Part shown: piece by piece, positions 55,230 to 64,000 of the stretch
Position numbering within the stretch: the first letter of the stretch is position 1
Layout: each line of letters opens with the position of its first letter
Assembly: GCA_037126765.1 (NCBI GenBank)
Contig: JBBCBC010000001.1
Span: 27,636,804-27,700,803, forward strand
Origin: Stenogyne calaminthoides
Lineage: Eukaryota > Streptophyta > Magnoliopsida > Lamiales > Lamiaceae
Reading direction: 5' to 3'
DNA length: 64,000 nt
Made by a program: the position numbers and the translations under genes
Notes under the pieces: model-generated
Told to the model about the DNA's origin: nothing
Databases searched by the model: none
The model's input: the letters and a program-made list of their open reading frames with translations, nothing else

Positions 55230-56834
55230 TAATGATGATCAAGATAGCTCAAGAAACTACCACCAGGAAGTGATGCATGAAGAATCGAATCGATCCAAAT
55301 CAACGAGGTAAGTTTGAGGTAAGAGAACTATGTGGACTTTGATTCCTATTTGGATATGTAGGCAACTTAATTTTAAGTTTCAAACTTAGAATTTCTAAGT
55401 TTATTTCTTAAATTTAAGCTCAAGTCCAATTTCTTTAAATCCCCCCCTCCCCCAAATTTATTTTGTAAAGTTTAAAATTTTAAGTTGTAATTGTAATTAC
55501 TAATTCGATATAGTTCACTTTGTAATTTGTAAATTTGTAATAGTTCAATTAATTTGTAATAGTAGATTACTAGCTTATTTTAAGTTAGAATTACTATTTT
55601 GTAATAGTTCAATTACTTTGTAATAGGCTACTAATTTATAATAGTTCAATTATTAATGTAATCTTCAATTTAAATCCTCATATTAACAATAACAATGTCC
55701 AATTTCATGATCTATCTATACATTCCTTCAAATTTTAGATCCAAAAAACTAAGAAACACAAGAAAAAATATATGAAAAAAAAAAAACCGGCCGAACCGGC
55801 GGTTCGGAACCGGAACCGCCGGTTCGAGAACCAAACCGAAACCGTCTTGGCCACGGTTCGGTTCCGGTTCCCCCTCCCAGAATTTTGGAACCGCCGGTTC
55901 CGGAACCGTGAGCATGCCTACCCCTGAGTAGCCCAACAAATAGTCCATTAACTGAAAATGTGATTAAAATAAAATAAATATTGTTGCTTAATTTTTCCCT
56001 AATATTTCAAAATTTATGGATAAATTAGGGAGAAAGATTTTCTTTGAATTTTGTTATGGAATGAAGATATGTATTCTTGGAATACAAGATTATCTCATTA
56101 AATTCAAGAAATCTCCCACTTGGTTATCTATATGGAATTTTCGAAATTTTGAAAATAATGGGCAAGTTTCTTGATTTTCTTGAAAAGATATTATGGAAGA
56201 TATGTATTTCTTGAAATACAAGAATATCTCATAAATTCAAGAAGATCCAAATCTTGGATTCTTGCACACATTAATTTTCAAAAATTACCATAGCAAATAG
56301 AGAAGGTGGGATTTTTGTGGAATATTTTAATTATGAGAAAAAGAATATAGGAGATATATTCAAGATTTCTTAGTGATCAAGAAAAGTCTTTTCCCACATT
56401 GATTTTCTACTGAAAATTTCGACCACCCCTCTCCTATAAATAGGGGATGATTGTTTCATTCCCAAGTACAATTCCATGTGCTGGAAAAATTTGCAAATCC
56501 ACGAAAGTGGTGCAACAAAGTTTAATTTTTTCCTTTTGTTAATTGTTCGCGAGTATCCTTCCACCGGATTGTCGAGCAAGGGCTAAGGGAATACTTGGGA
56601 AGTCCTTTTGGTTAGTCCTTCCAACCGAATTCACTGCCATCCCGAGAGGTACGTTCACGTAAACCCGTAGATTCCGCATGCGTAGGTTTTACGTGGCTTA
56701 TTATATGCATGATATGTTGTTGCAATTATTATTTGAATTAATATATGATTAATTCATGCTAGTAATAATTAAAGAATTAAATTTGTATTTAAATATTCAC
56801 CCCGAATAGATCTGTGCAACCCTATTCCCCAATA

Positions 56835-58211
56835 GATATGGAGGTTGAAGGTCCCTCGACTTCAGCAGGTCAGGTAATTGCAAACCCTACAGACTTCTCC
56901 CGAGTTCGAAGAAAACCTCATGAAATACATCAAGAACTCCTTCAGAGCAAACATGGCTCAGATGTTTCGCGATGATGTGAGCTTCTTTGTACCAAGACAA
57001 CTGGAGAAGGCCATCAGAACTGAACGTGAATATGTATCCTCTCACTACACAAGAATTTCTGAAGAATTGAGAGATACAACAGCTGACAAGATGGTGGAGG
57101 TGAACGAAAAATTGGCCAAGATTGAAGAAAGCAGAAATCAGCAGTTCATCTTAATGATGAATGAGAAGATGGCTGAATTGACCAGTCTACAAAATGATCT
57201 TGCTGGTGCTACAAACCGGGTCAATTCTGTTGCTGATAGGTTTGAAAACTTGTTCGAAAAAGTCAGCCCCATTGTGGATAAAGCTCAATCTTTGATGCTG
57301 ACTTTAATCGAAAAGGCCAGTCCTACTGATGAATCTTCTGCCCTTGGAACTCTAAAGCAAGATCTTACGAAGCAGATTGGTGACCTCAGTTCTGAGCTGA
57401 AAGCTCTTTTTGAGGGAACCAAAAAGGGGGAAGGTGAGAAAGATGCTGAAACTCTGCAAAGACTGAATCAGGTAGAGAACTATGTAGCTGGGATCCAGTT
57501 CACTCTGGAAAAAAGAAAAGAATGAAGAAAGATGCCCAGACAGCTGCAGAGTTGGAAGAAGTCATTTCTTCTTCCTCTACTGAATCAGTTGAACGTGCCA
57601 AGAAGGGCAAGAAACCAGTTGCAGTTGCTGCAAAGAAAAAGAAATCTTCAGAAGCAGACATGAGAAAAGTGGAAGAGCTGAAGAAAGCAGAGCTGGACAG
57701 ACAGAGAAGATTGGAAGAAGCTTCAAGCCTCGATAAGTCATACAGAATGAGAAAGAAGAGAGGGCTTGTAGCTGAATTTGGAGAAGGTGCACATCTTGCT
57801 GAGCCAATTATTCCTGCTGATGTGGATGTGATTGTAAAGCCAGATAAAAACATGGTAAAGGAATGGAGACTGATCAGAGGCGAATGGTATATCTCGGTTT
57901 ATATCAATCAGGTTATCCCAACCAATGTGGACAAGGATGAAATATTTAGAGATTGGTTGAGTAACAAGCATCCAGCATTCTATGACAACATTATGAGAGA
58001 AGCCAAGAAGCTGAGTTGCATACCAGTAGCTCCCGAGGTCGAAATCATGGACTACAAGAAGACTCCAGACGGGAAAATAGACAAGATTACTTTCAACGCA
58101 ACTCTCAATAAATGTCTTGCTCAAGATGACATCTTCGATGAAAGTAAAGTAGCAGAGGTCAAGGCAAGATTGTTCGAGATATGTGTTGTGCCAGCAGAAG
58201 AAAGATATTGA
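56835..58211 (+). pseudogene. Element B third ORF, C-terminal part
   Basis: After D the frame of 44132 continues as MEVEGPSTSAGQ; a shift near 56880 leads to 56878-57525 (MQTLQTSPEFEENLMKYIKN, coiled-coil-like Glu/Lys sequence) and a second shift near 57522 to 57522-58211 (Lys-rich KKGKKPVAVAAKKKK, then a globular end with WRLIRGEWYISVYINQVIP and VPAEERY). Stop at 58209-58211. It ends about 200 bp before the PPT. The A counterpart has the same order: coiled coil, basic stretch, aromatic-rich end. Function unknown. Confidence 0.6.
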
Positions 58212-58409
58212 AGATACCAGAAGACCGTTTATTTTTTTTAAGATCAGATTAGGATATTCTCATTCAGTACATGTAATTTCTACAACTATTAATGAAATAT
58301 TCTACTATTCTGATCTTAAGACAAATTCTCATTGTCTTCTGATATCTTGTTTTTCTTTTATGTTATTTAACTTGTTCAGCATTCTTTCTGGTAAATGTTT
58401 TGGTTCCAT

Positions 58410-58424
58410 AAAAAAAGGGGAAAT
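58410..58424 (+). other. Polypurine tract of element B
   Basis: AAAAAAAGGGGAAAT abuts the 3' LTR start. Confidence 0.85.
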
Positions 58425-59094
58425 TATTGGGAAATTTATAGTTTTGATGGAAGTTTCAAAACAGTTGTAATAGGGAACAATTGAACCTGTTAGTCGACTG
58501 ATGATTTGATAGGAAACCAGCTGAACATGTTAGACAGCTTATGTATTAGACTAAGTCACATTTTGAGGGGGAACTCAAAATGCATGTCAGGTCAAGATCA
58601 ACAACAAAGATCAGTAGCAAGGATCAGCAGCCAAGATCAGTAGCGAGAATCATAAGAAATTATCTGAAGACACAGCAGACCAGAAGACCTATTCTACGAA
58701 GACATCAGCAGAGTCGATTGGTTGAAGCTAAGACAACCATATCAGTAGACTCAAGGCGACTGATCAGTAGAGGTGTTGATCAGTTCAAGCCTAGTCAGAA
58801 AAGTGATAAGCATAACTACTTATCCAAGGCATACGTGTAAATCAGACCAGAAGAATGTCAACATAGTTGGCTTTACAGGACGCCGAATAAAGTGTCCTTG
58901 TTATCCAATGAGGGATCGACACGTATGTACAAAGCTGACATAGCAGGATATGGCGTATCAGGGCAAACGGCTACAAAGGACAAATATGCACGAAGACGAC
59001 ATGGCCTTCCTGAGCAAGTCAAATCAAGCCTGCAAGCTACCAAAAATAGCCTGAAATTCAAATTGCTCTCCAACGGTTATTTGATTTCGAGGTC

Positions 59095-59102
59095 TATAAA
59101 TA
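59095..59102 (+). promoter_or_regulatory. TATA box of element B 3' LTR
   Basis: TATAAATA in GGTCTATAAATATGAG. Confidence 0.5.
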
Positions 59103-59480
59103 TGAGATCACTCTTCATAGTGAAGACACATAAATTATCATCAAGCTCAAGCCATAACAAATTTCCGCACGAAGAACACAAATTTGAAGAATATTTCTAA
59201 GTGTTCATCCCATTGTTCTTAGCATAGAAATCTCATCCTCTAGCTTTAGGCTACACAAATACTATGATAGATTTCTAGTTGGAACAACAACAAATCTTTA
59301 CCCAAACCCAAAAGTTAGGTTAAGTTTGTTTTGCAAGATTTCAGACTAGGGTTTCTAGTTTCTAATTTATGGGATCGGTTGAGTGAGAACTCCTTAAACA
59401 TCTGTTGGTTGTACTGTGTTGGACTAACACATTAAACTAAGTCCAAGTTGGTTTAGTTGGTGCCCCTGCAGATAGGGAAG

Positions 59481-59511
59481 AGTGGACGTAGGACTGGTTG
59501 TCCGAACCACT
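59481..59511 (+). other. Conserved LTR stem-loop (copy 8)
   Basis: Identical to the 5' LTR copy at 18261-18291: AGTGG/CCACT and GGAC/GTCC stems. Confidence 0.65.
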
Positions 59512-59911
59512 ATAAAAATCTTGTGTGCTTAATCTACTTTACCTGCTTTACACTATAGCACACTACCTGATTTGATATTGCTTACATATTCTGAGTCTAG
59601 ATCAGTTCTGCATCAAGCAATCGATCGTCGACTTGACACTTTGTCATCGATTGAAAAATGCATAAGCGAATCGATTCTCTAAAACTGGTTTTTCACACGG
59701 GTTAAAACTTGCTTCCGCACATCAGTTAAACTGATAGACACCGAACTGATCTGTCATCAGGCGATCAGTAAGTTGGATATTAGTCCAAACTGATTCACTC
59801 GCACTCTGATCAGACAACTTGCCTTCACTGCATGAAAAGTTTTCAGAAGTCTATTCACCCCTCCCCTCTAGACTTCTGCCCTCACAAAACCCGTTCGGGA
59901 CCTACATTATT

Positions 59912-60225
59912 CAGTGACGATCTTAATTTTAATTAGTGACGATCACTATTGGTCATATAATATAAAATTTTCATGACAATTTTATGTTTCGTCGTTAATT
60001 GTTCATAGTAATTATTGACATATTCTTTTGTCACCAATATTTATATATAGTGACGATTAATAATTATTTTTTAATGACGCACTTATTCTGTCATAATATT
60101 ATTCGGTGACGATCTTCATTTTAATTAGTGACGATCAATATTGGTCATATAATATAAGATTTTCATGACGGTTTTATGTTTCGTCATTAATTGTTCATAG
60201 TAAATAGTGACATAGTATTTCTTCA
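59912..60225. mobile_element. CACTA-type element, right part
   Basis: It continues 17230 directly once B and one TTATT are removed. Two tandem units of about 190 bp (from 59912 and about 60105) repeat the last part of the left piece (about 17046 on), each with AGTGACGAT and TCATATAATATAA. The repeats fade near 60225 and no clean CACTA 3' end is found. Confidence 0.7.
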
Positions 60226-61606
60226 CCAAAATAAAAAAAAAAAGGCTGAACAAGGCCGAATCAACTAATAAGCTCAGATTGTTGTCAAAAAAATAAAAAA
60301 ACTAATAAGCTAAGATATTGTAAAAAGTAAAAAATAATGTCTTCACATCTTGATCTAACACCACGTAAAATAACAAACTCAAAGGGACAAACCTGCGCAA
60401 GACCAGTGAACACTAATTAAAAAGTGTGTTTGTCTCAAATTTGTGTTTTCCATCAATCTCAAATGTTTGTTTGTCGATTAATTTGATAACGAGTGTTTAT
60501 AAACAGACATATTAAAAAGTTGTTTTAAAAACCTTTTTTTTTCCTAAAAATATTGTTTATAAAATTCCTTTAATTATAATTTTAATTGTAAAATAATCAG
60601 TTGTTACTTTTCATTATTGACTTAAATATTAAATTATTAATCTGTTAAAAGGACAACATGGAATCACTAATTTTATTAGATATTCATCAAGGAATTATTT
60701 GATATTCGATTATAGGTAAATTATCTTGAAAGGTTCTCAGACAATTAAAAGTCATTCATTAATTTAAGACATCAAATTAAATTAATAAAGAGTATATATT
60801 TAATTTGGTCCTGTCGTACAATCTTATATTATAATAGGAGAAGTGCACTCACAAAATCTTGCCAAGTGTCGCCTCTGTTGTCTTGCCACGTGTTATCCTC
60901 TAATTTTAAATCAATTTTTTAATACATCATTTTCATTAATTTAATTTTAGATCAGTTTTTCTAATATATCATTTTCCCGACTGCCTCTTCACATCTTTTT
61001 CTTGAAAATCTGACCAGGGTATATTTTTGTAGGTCAAGCGGAGCGGCTACTCGGGTGTCAGACAGGGGGCCGCACACGGTGGCGATTTTACGGACGACGT
61101 TGATGGACGCCGCGGATGCGACGAGAGATCCTGGAACGTTGACGACAGTGATGAACGCGACGGATGCGACAAGGGGGGATCCTATAATGGCGACGATTTG
61201 CTTCTGAATTACTTGCGATTCAGATGCACAGGTCGACGATTTGGTTTTGAACCAACGCCCCTATTCTCTGTAAGTTTTCCTACAACTCTATAGTGGTTAT
61301 TTCTAATTTTTTAGTGTCTCGCGCGATTTTTGTTAATGCTATTCCATTGATTTATGCACGTTCAATCTATTGATTTTTCTAATACATGTAGTGAGTCATT
61401 TAGCTTATATGAAATACACAGTGAATTAATTAATGGATGAGGCCAACAAAGGCAAAAAGTTCTGTTTTGTCAAATTACCGAAGAACAAGTCAAATAATGT
61501 GGATTTTAGATTATAAAGGGGGATAGCATAGGTAATTCCTCTTCTTGGTATCATGATTAATGTGTATTTTAGAGATATTTTCAACGCCTATGGGTGCATA
61601 TTAGAA
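60226..61606. other. Unassigned AT-rich flank
   Basis: Nothing recognisable in most of it. A GC-rich patch at about 61030-61210 (GGCGATTTTACGGACGACG and similar) has no open frame. A 27-codon ORF at 61433-61516 (MDEANKGKKFCFVKLPKN) followed by possible splice-like AGGTAATT may be a gene relic. Confidence 0.4.
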
Positions 61607-61960
61607 CCTGCAATAGTAAGATTTTTACTCTTACTCCATTTTTTTAAGGCAACACTTTTTCCAAATAATAGGGCTTAATTTATATTTTCTCGTTGATTTT
61701 TTTCCACATTCTCTTGCTAATACGTATAAATGGCAAAATCCTCATGTAAGTTGGGGGTCTTGCTATATTTGATTGCAATTGGATGAATTACAGAACACGA
61801 TTGAGGAAGAACAGAGGAATTTAATGGAGGAAATGAGAACATCAATTGATGAGCATAGGACTGGTGGCGAGGAGGCCAATGTGGGACCAGAACCTATGGC
61901 TTTGAATTAGATGGTAATTAGCATCTTGCCTACAAGTTTTATAGCTTGTTGTTGTATGTT
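61607..61960 (+). repeat. Direct duplication, copy 1
   Basis: It starts CCTGCAATAGTAAG and matches 61987-62341 almost exactly (380-bp offset, 26-bp spacer). It contains the exon-like ORF at 61794-61910. Confidence 0.92.
61794..61910 (+). pseudogene. Exon-like ORF, copy 1
   Basis: After a splice-acceptor-like GAATTACAG the frame reads NTIEEEQRNLMEEMRTSIDE and ends EPMALN before TAG, 38 codons. It looks like a terminal exon of an unrecognised gene. Copy 2 is at 62175-62291 with the same acceptor. Confidence 0.35.
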
Positions 61961-61986
61961 GCCTACAAGTTTTAATTAGCATCTTG

Positions 61987-62341
61987 CCTGCAATAGTAAG
62001 ATTTTTACTCTTACTCCATTTTTTTAAGGCAACACTTTTTCCAAATAATAGGGCTTAATTTATATTTTCTCGTTGATTTTTTTTCCACATTCTCTTGCTA
62101 ATACGTATAAATGGCAAATTCCTCATGTAAGTTGGGGGTCTTGCTATATTTGATTGCAATTGGATGAATTACAGAACACGATTGAGGAAGAACAGAGGAA
62201 TTTAATGGAGGAAATGAGAACATCAATTGACGAGCATAGGACTGGTGGCGAGGAGGCCAATGTGGGACCAGAACCTATGGCTTTGAATTAGATGGTAATT
62301 AGCATCTTGCCTACAAGTTTTATAGCTTGTTGTTGTATGTT
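61987..62341 (+). repeat. Direct duplication, copy 2
   Basis: Differences from copy 1 are few (for example GATGAGCAT against GACGAGCAT), so the duplication is recent. Confidence 0.92.
62175..62291 (+). pseudogene. Exon-like ORF, copy 2
   Basis: Same 38-codon frame and acceptor as copy 1; the single differing base in the coding part is silent (GAT to GAC). Confidence 0.35.
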
Positions 62342-62754
62342 ATCTGTGTTTTTTATGTGTAGTCTTTGTTTATGTATATGAGTATGATTAAAATATCTGA
62401 ACACAAAGAGTTCAAGGGAAAAGGATTCTTTAATCTTAATCACGAATTCTCGAATTATTTTAATTATTCTTCTGGATATTAATAATCATAACATTTTTCA
62501 GATTACATAATTTTTGGTGTCGCACAGGTTTATAAAAATCTCCATTTAACTTCTATAGAGAATAAAAAACAAAAGTACATAAGAATCTGAACAGTAGTTC
62601 GGTCTTAAGTGCATTTTTTACAATATAGTATTAGTAGTTACAATTTGGACTAAAAAAATTAAAATCCGTTAAAGAAAAAGAATGAGAAATCTGCTTCAAT
62701 TATGTGATTCTCCTTTGAATTTATTACATTTGTATTAATTACGAAATTTTGGCA

Positions 62755-62940
62755 GATGCCGTTGTGGTCAAAAAGTAGAATTGATGCCTCGCCGTCTTTT
62801 TTAGCAACGTCATCACTGTACAAAGGACCTCCGTCCGTGTGCGCCACACTGCGGGAAATCGCGCCGCTTGGGTGCGTCGTATGGCAAACAGAAAGCCACC
62901 TCAGCCTTCATGAATCATCGTCATCACCGTATGTGTGCAG
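62755..62940 (+). other. Possible exon of unrecognised gene
   Basis: A GC-richer patch between acceptor-like TTTTGGCAG and donor-like GTGTGCAG|GTATGC is open in one frame (MPLWSKSRIDASPSFLATSS). A minus-strand frame is also open for about 62 codons, so coding is unproven. 62342-62754 and 62941-64000 show nothing I can assign. Confidence 0.25.
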
Positions 62941-64000
62941 GTATGCCTGTTTTTTAATTTTTCCTATTAGTTTTGGATATAGACAAAATTTGTCTCGATT
63001 AGTGGAAATTGAGGTGTGAGAAAATGCTTCATATTTTTTTTGATCAGGAAGAAAATGCTTCATATTTACGTCTTTGTGAGTGTAGATAGGGTAATTGGGT
63101 GGAAGAGAGTGGTTCGTTTGCTACACTATTATTTGCCGAAGTGTAGAGGAGTCCGAGCCCGATTTACAACCCCATTCATGCTGGATTTTGTGATATTCTT
63201 ACAGGGAATCATTTAATCCAAAGTTTAATTCGATGACTTCGTCGGCATCTTTGCGTTGAGTCAAATATTATAATTTGAGGCAGCATTTCAAGTGCTTCTA
63301 AATTTGTATGGACAAACATGAGAACATCTAGCCTTATGAGTGTTTCTATAGTTCTATTACATCATCCTTACTAGAAAATGTAAGTTTAGTACTGGCTTAG
63401 ATTTCTTCATTATAACTATAAGTGTGTGTATGGATCTTTTTATAGGTACTGAATCCAAGTTGTGGAGGCAAGTGGGAGAGTCACCATCCACAGAAGTAAG
63501 GTATTTTGTATGTAGCTACGAACTTTTGATATGTGTATTACATTAATGTCATGATTTGTTTCTTTCGTTTATTAAAGAGGACCACAGGATGTTCGGTATT
63601 TATATTGTTTATTCTGCATAATCTTTATTCCCCTTTGATGGATATGTAAAAAAATCATGTTTCTAAAATTTGGTAGTGGTCTTCAAGCTCTGGGAAAGAT
63701 ATGAGTTTATCGTACTATTTGGTGATTTTCTTGTGCTTTAACTCAAGGCTGGGTTAATGCAAAGTTATTGCAACAGCTGAACCAAGCTTTGAGCTTCACA
63801 AATTACATACTTTGCCCAGAATAAGGATTATTTATTCTCCAAAAAAAAAAGGATTCATGTGTGCAAGATGTCATGATTTTCTTTTAAACTATGGAGTGTT
63901 AATCATCTTGAGTTTAAATTCTGTTGAGACATAGTTGGTTTTTTAGTTCCAATTTTCTGCAAGCTCTTAGTCTAAAATAGAATAATCTAGCCAATGAAAC

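Larger units (their letters stand above)
52326..55920 (+). mobile_element. hAT DNA transposon
   Basis: Perfect 10-bp terminal inverted repeats, TAGGCATGCT (52326-52335) and AGCATGCCTA (55911-55920). The right flank CCCCTGAG (55921-55928) is the 8-bp target copy; the left reads CCCCGAG, one base shorter at the CTG. Subterminal regions at both ends carry many AACCGCCGGTTCG motifs. A transposase gene with BED finger, core and hATC dimerisation region lies inside, frame-broken. It is the youngest layer of the nest. Confidence 0.95.
44133..56834 (+). mobile_element. Element D: Ty1/copia retrotransposon, C-related, with hAT insertion
   Basis: GATAT at 44128-44132 and 56835-56839 is the target duplication. 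LTR4 is 1846 bp; LTR5, minus the hAT element and one target copy, is also 1846 bp. Interior 45979-51385 matches C in order but is more damaged, with frame loss throughout RNase H. It inserted in B's third ORF. Confidence 0.93.
51386..56834 (+). repeat. Element D 3' LTR, split by hAT
   Basis: LTR parts are 51386-52325 and 55929-56834. Start TGTTGGGATTATC, end CCCCAATA (canonical CCCCAACA, C to T). TATA box at 56435-56442. Confidence 0.92.
17231..59906 (+). mobile_element. Element B: Sirevirus-like Ty1/copia retrotransposon with nested insertions
   Basis: TTATT at 17226-17230 and 59907-59911 is the target duplication. The LTRs are 17231-18690 and 58425-59906; primer site at 18693; gag from 18829; pol to 30164; third ORF from 30913 to 58211; PPT at 58410. 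F sits in gag, G in integrase, and C and D in the third ORF; removing each with one target copy rejoins B sequence directly. Several stops are C-to-T type changes, and about five indels break pol. A and B share the gag-pol-third ORF plan and distant similarity throughout. Confidence 0.95.
58425..59906 (+). repeat. Element B 3' LTR
   Basis: TATTGGGAAATTTATAG (canonical TGTTGG, G to A) to TTCGGGACCTACA, 1482 bp, followed by TTATT. It has the TATA box at 59095-59102. Confidence 0.95.

Noticed and set aside
61381..61400. TGTAGTG as the far end of the CACTA element
   Set aside because: The context CATGTAGTGAG lacks the ATTTCC preceding the terminus and the GTG target copy, and subterminal repeats stop more than 1 kb earlier.
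62659..62847. Minus-strand gene starting MAHTDGGPLYSDD
   Set aside because: It is open on both strands and short, with no recognised domain; kept only as a weak plus-strand exon candidate.

Overview
This window reads as repeat-dense nuclear DNA of a flowering plant, most likely a eudicot, species not identified. Nearly everything from 1 to about 60225 is transposable element sequence. I could not support any intact host protein-coding gene, tRNA, rRNA or CRISPR array. The plant call rests on long LTRs primed by initiator tRNA-Met (TGGTATCAGAGC), Ty1/copia polyproteins of plant type, a CACTA-type terminus, and a hAT element with an 8-bp target duplication.

Layout. 1-937 is a fragment of a plus-oriented LTR, joined head to head with the minus-oriented LTR of element A (938-15229). 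A is a Sirevirus-like Ty1/copia element with gag, pol and a third, envelope-position ORF between pol and the polypurine tract (PPT). 15230-16711 is a decayed copia gag-pol fragment (E). At 16712 it is broken by a CACTA-type element. That element is split by element B (17231-59906, flanked by TTATT), a second Sirevirus-like element with the same gag-pol-third ORF plan. B has taken four insertions: F (19640-23262, flanked by CTTGC), with two long LTRs and only about 305 bp of non-coding interior; G (25868-27575, flanked by AGTAT), a solo LTR; C (31585-42935, flanked by CTCTC), a three-LTR copia complex; and D (44133-56834, flanked by GATAT), a copia element whose 3' LTR carries a hAT element (52326-55920). 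B and then the CACTA remnant resume after these. From about 60226 to 64000 the sequence is mostly AT-rich and unassigned, with one direct duplication containing a small exon-like ORF.

How the parts relate. The nest gives a relative order of events: E, then CACTA, then B, then D, then hAT; C, F and G also entered B. A, B, F and G share LTR-end, PPT and primer-site features and a conserved LTR stem-loop, so F could have been mobilised by A- or B-type proteins. C and D form a separate copia family without a third ORF.

Two signals run through the whole nest. First, many in-frame stops, especially in B gag, are what C-to-T change at CAG, CAA or TGG codons would give, as expected of methylated DNA. 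Second, differences between near-identical copies pile up at CNG trinucleotides, often as small indels. This looks like a methylation-linked base-calling or polishing artefact, so many frame breaks here may not be real. The strongest candidates for something undescribed are the covarying LTR stem-loop, the third-ORF module with its own promoter-like leader, the rearranged C complex, and the triplicated LTR/primer-site junction in F.
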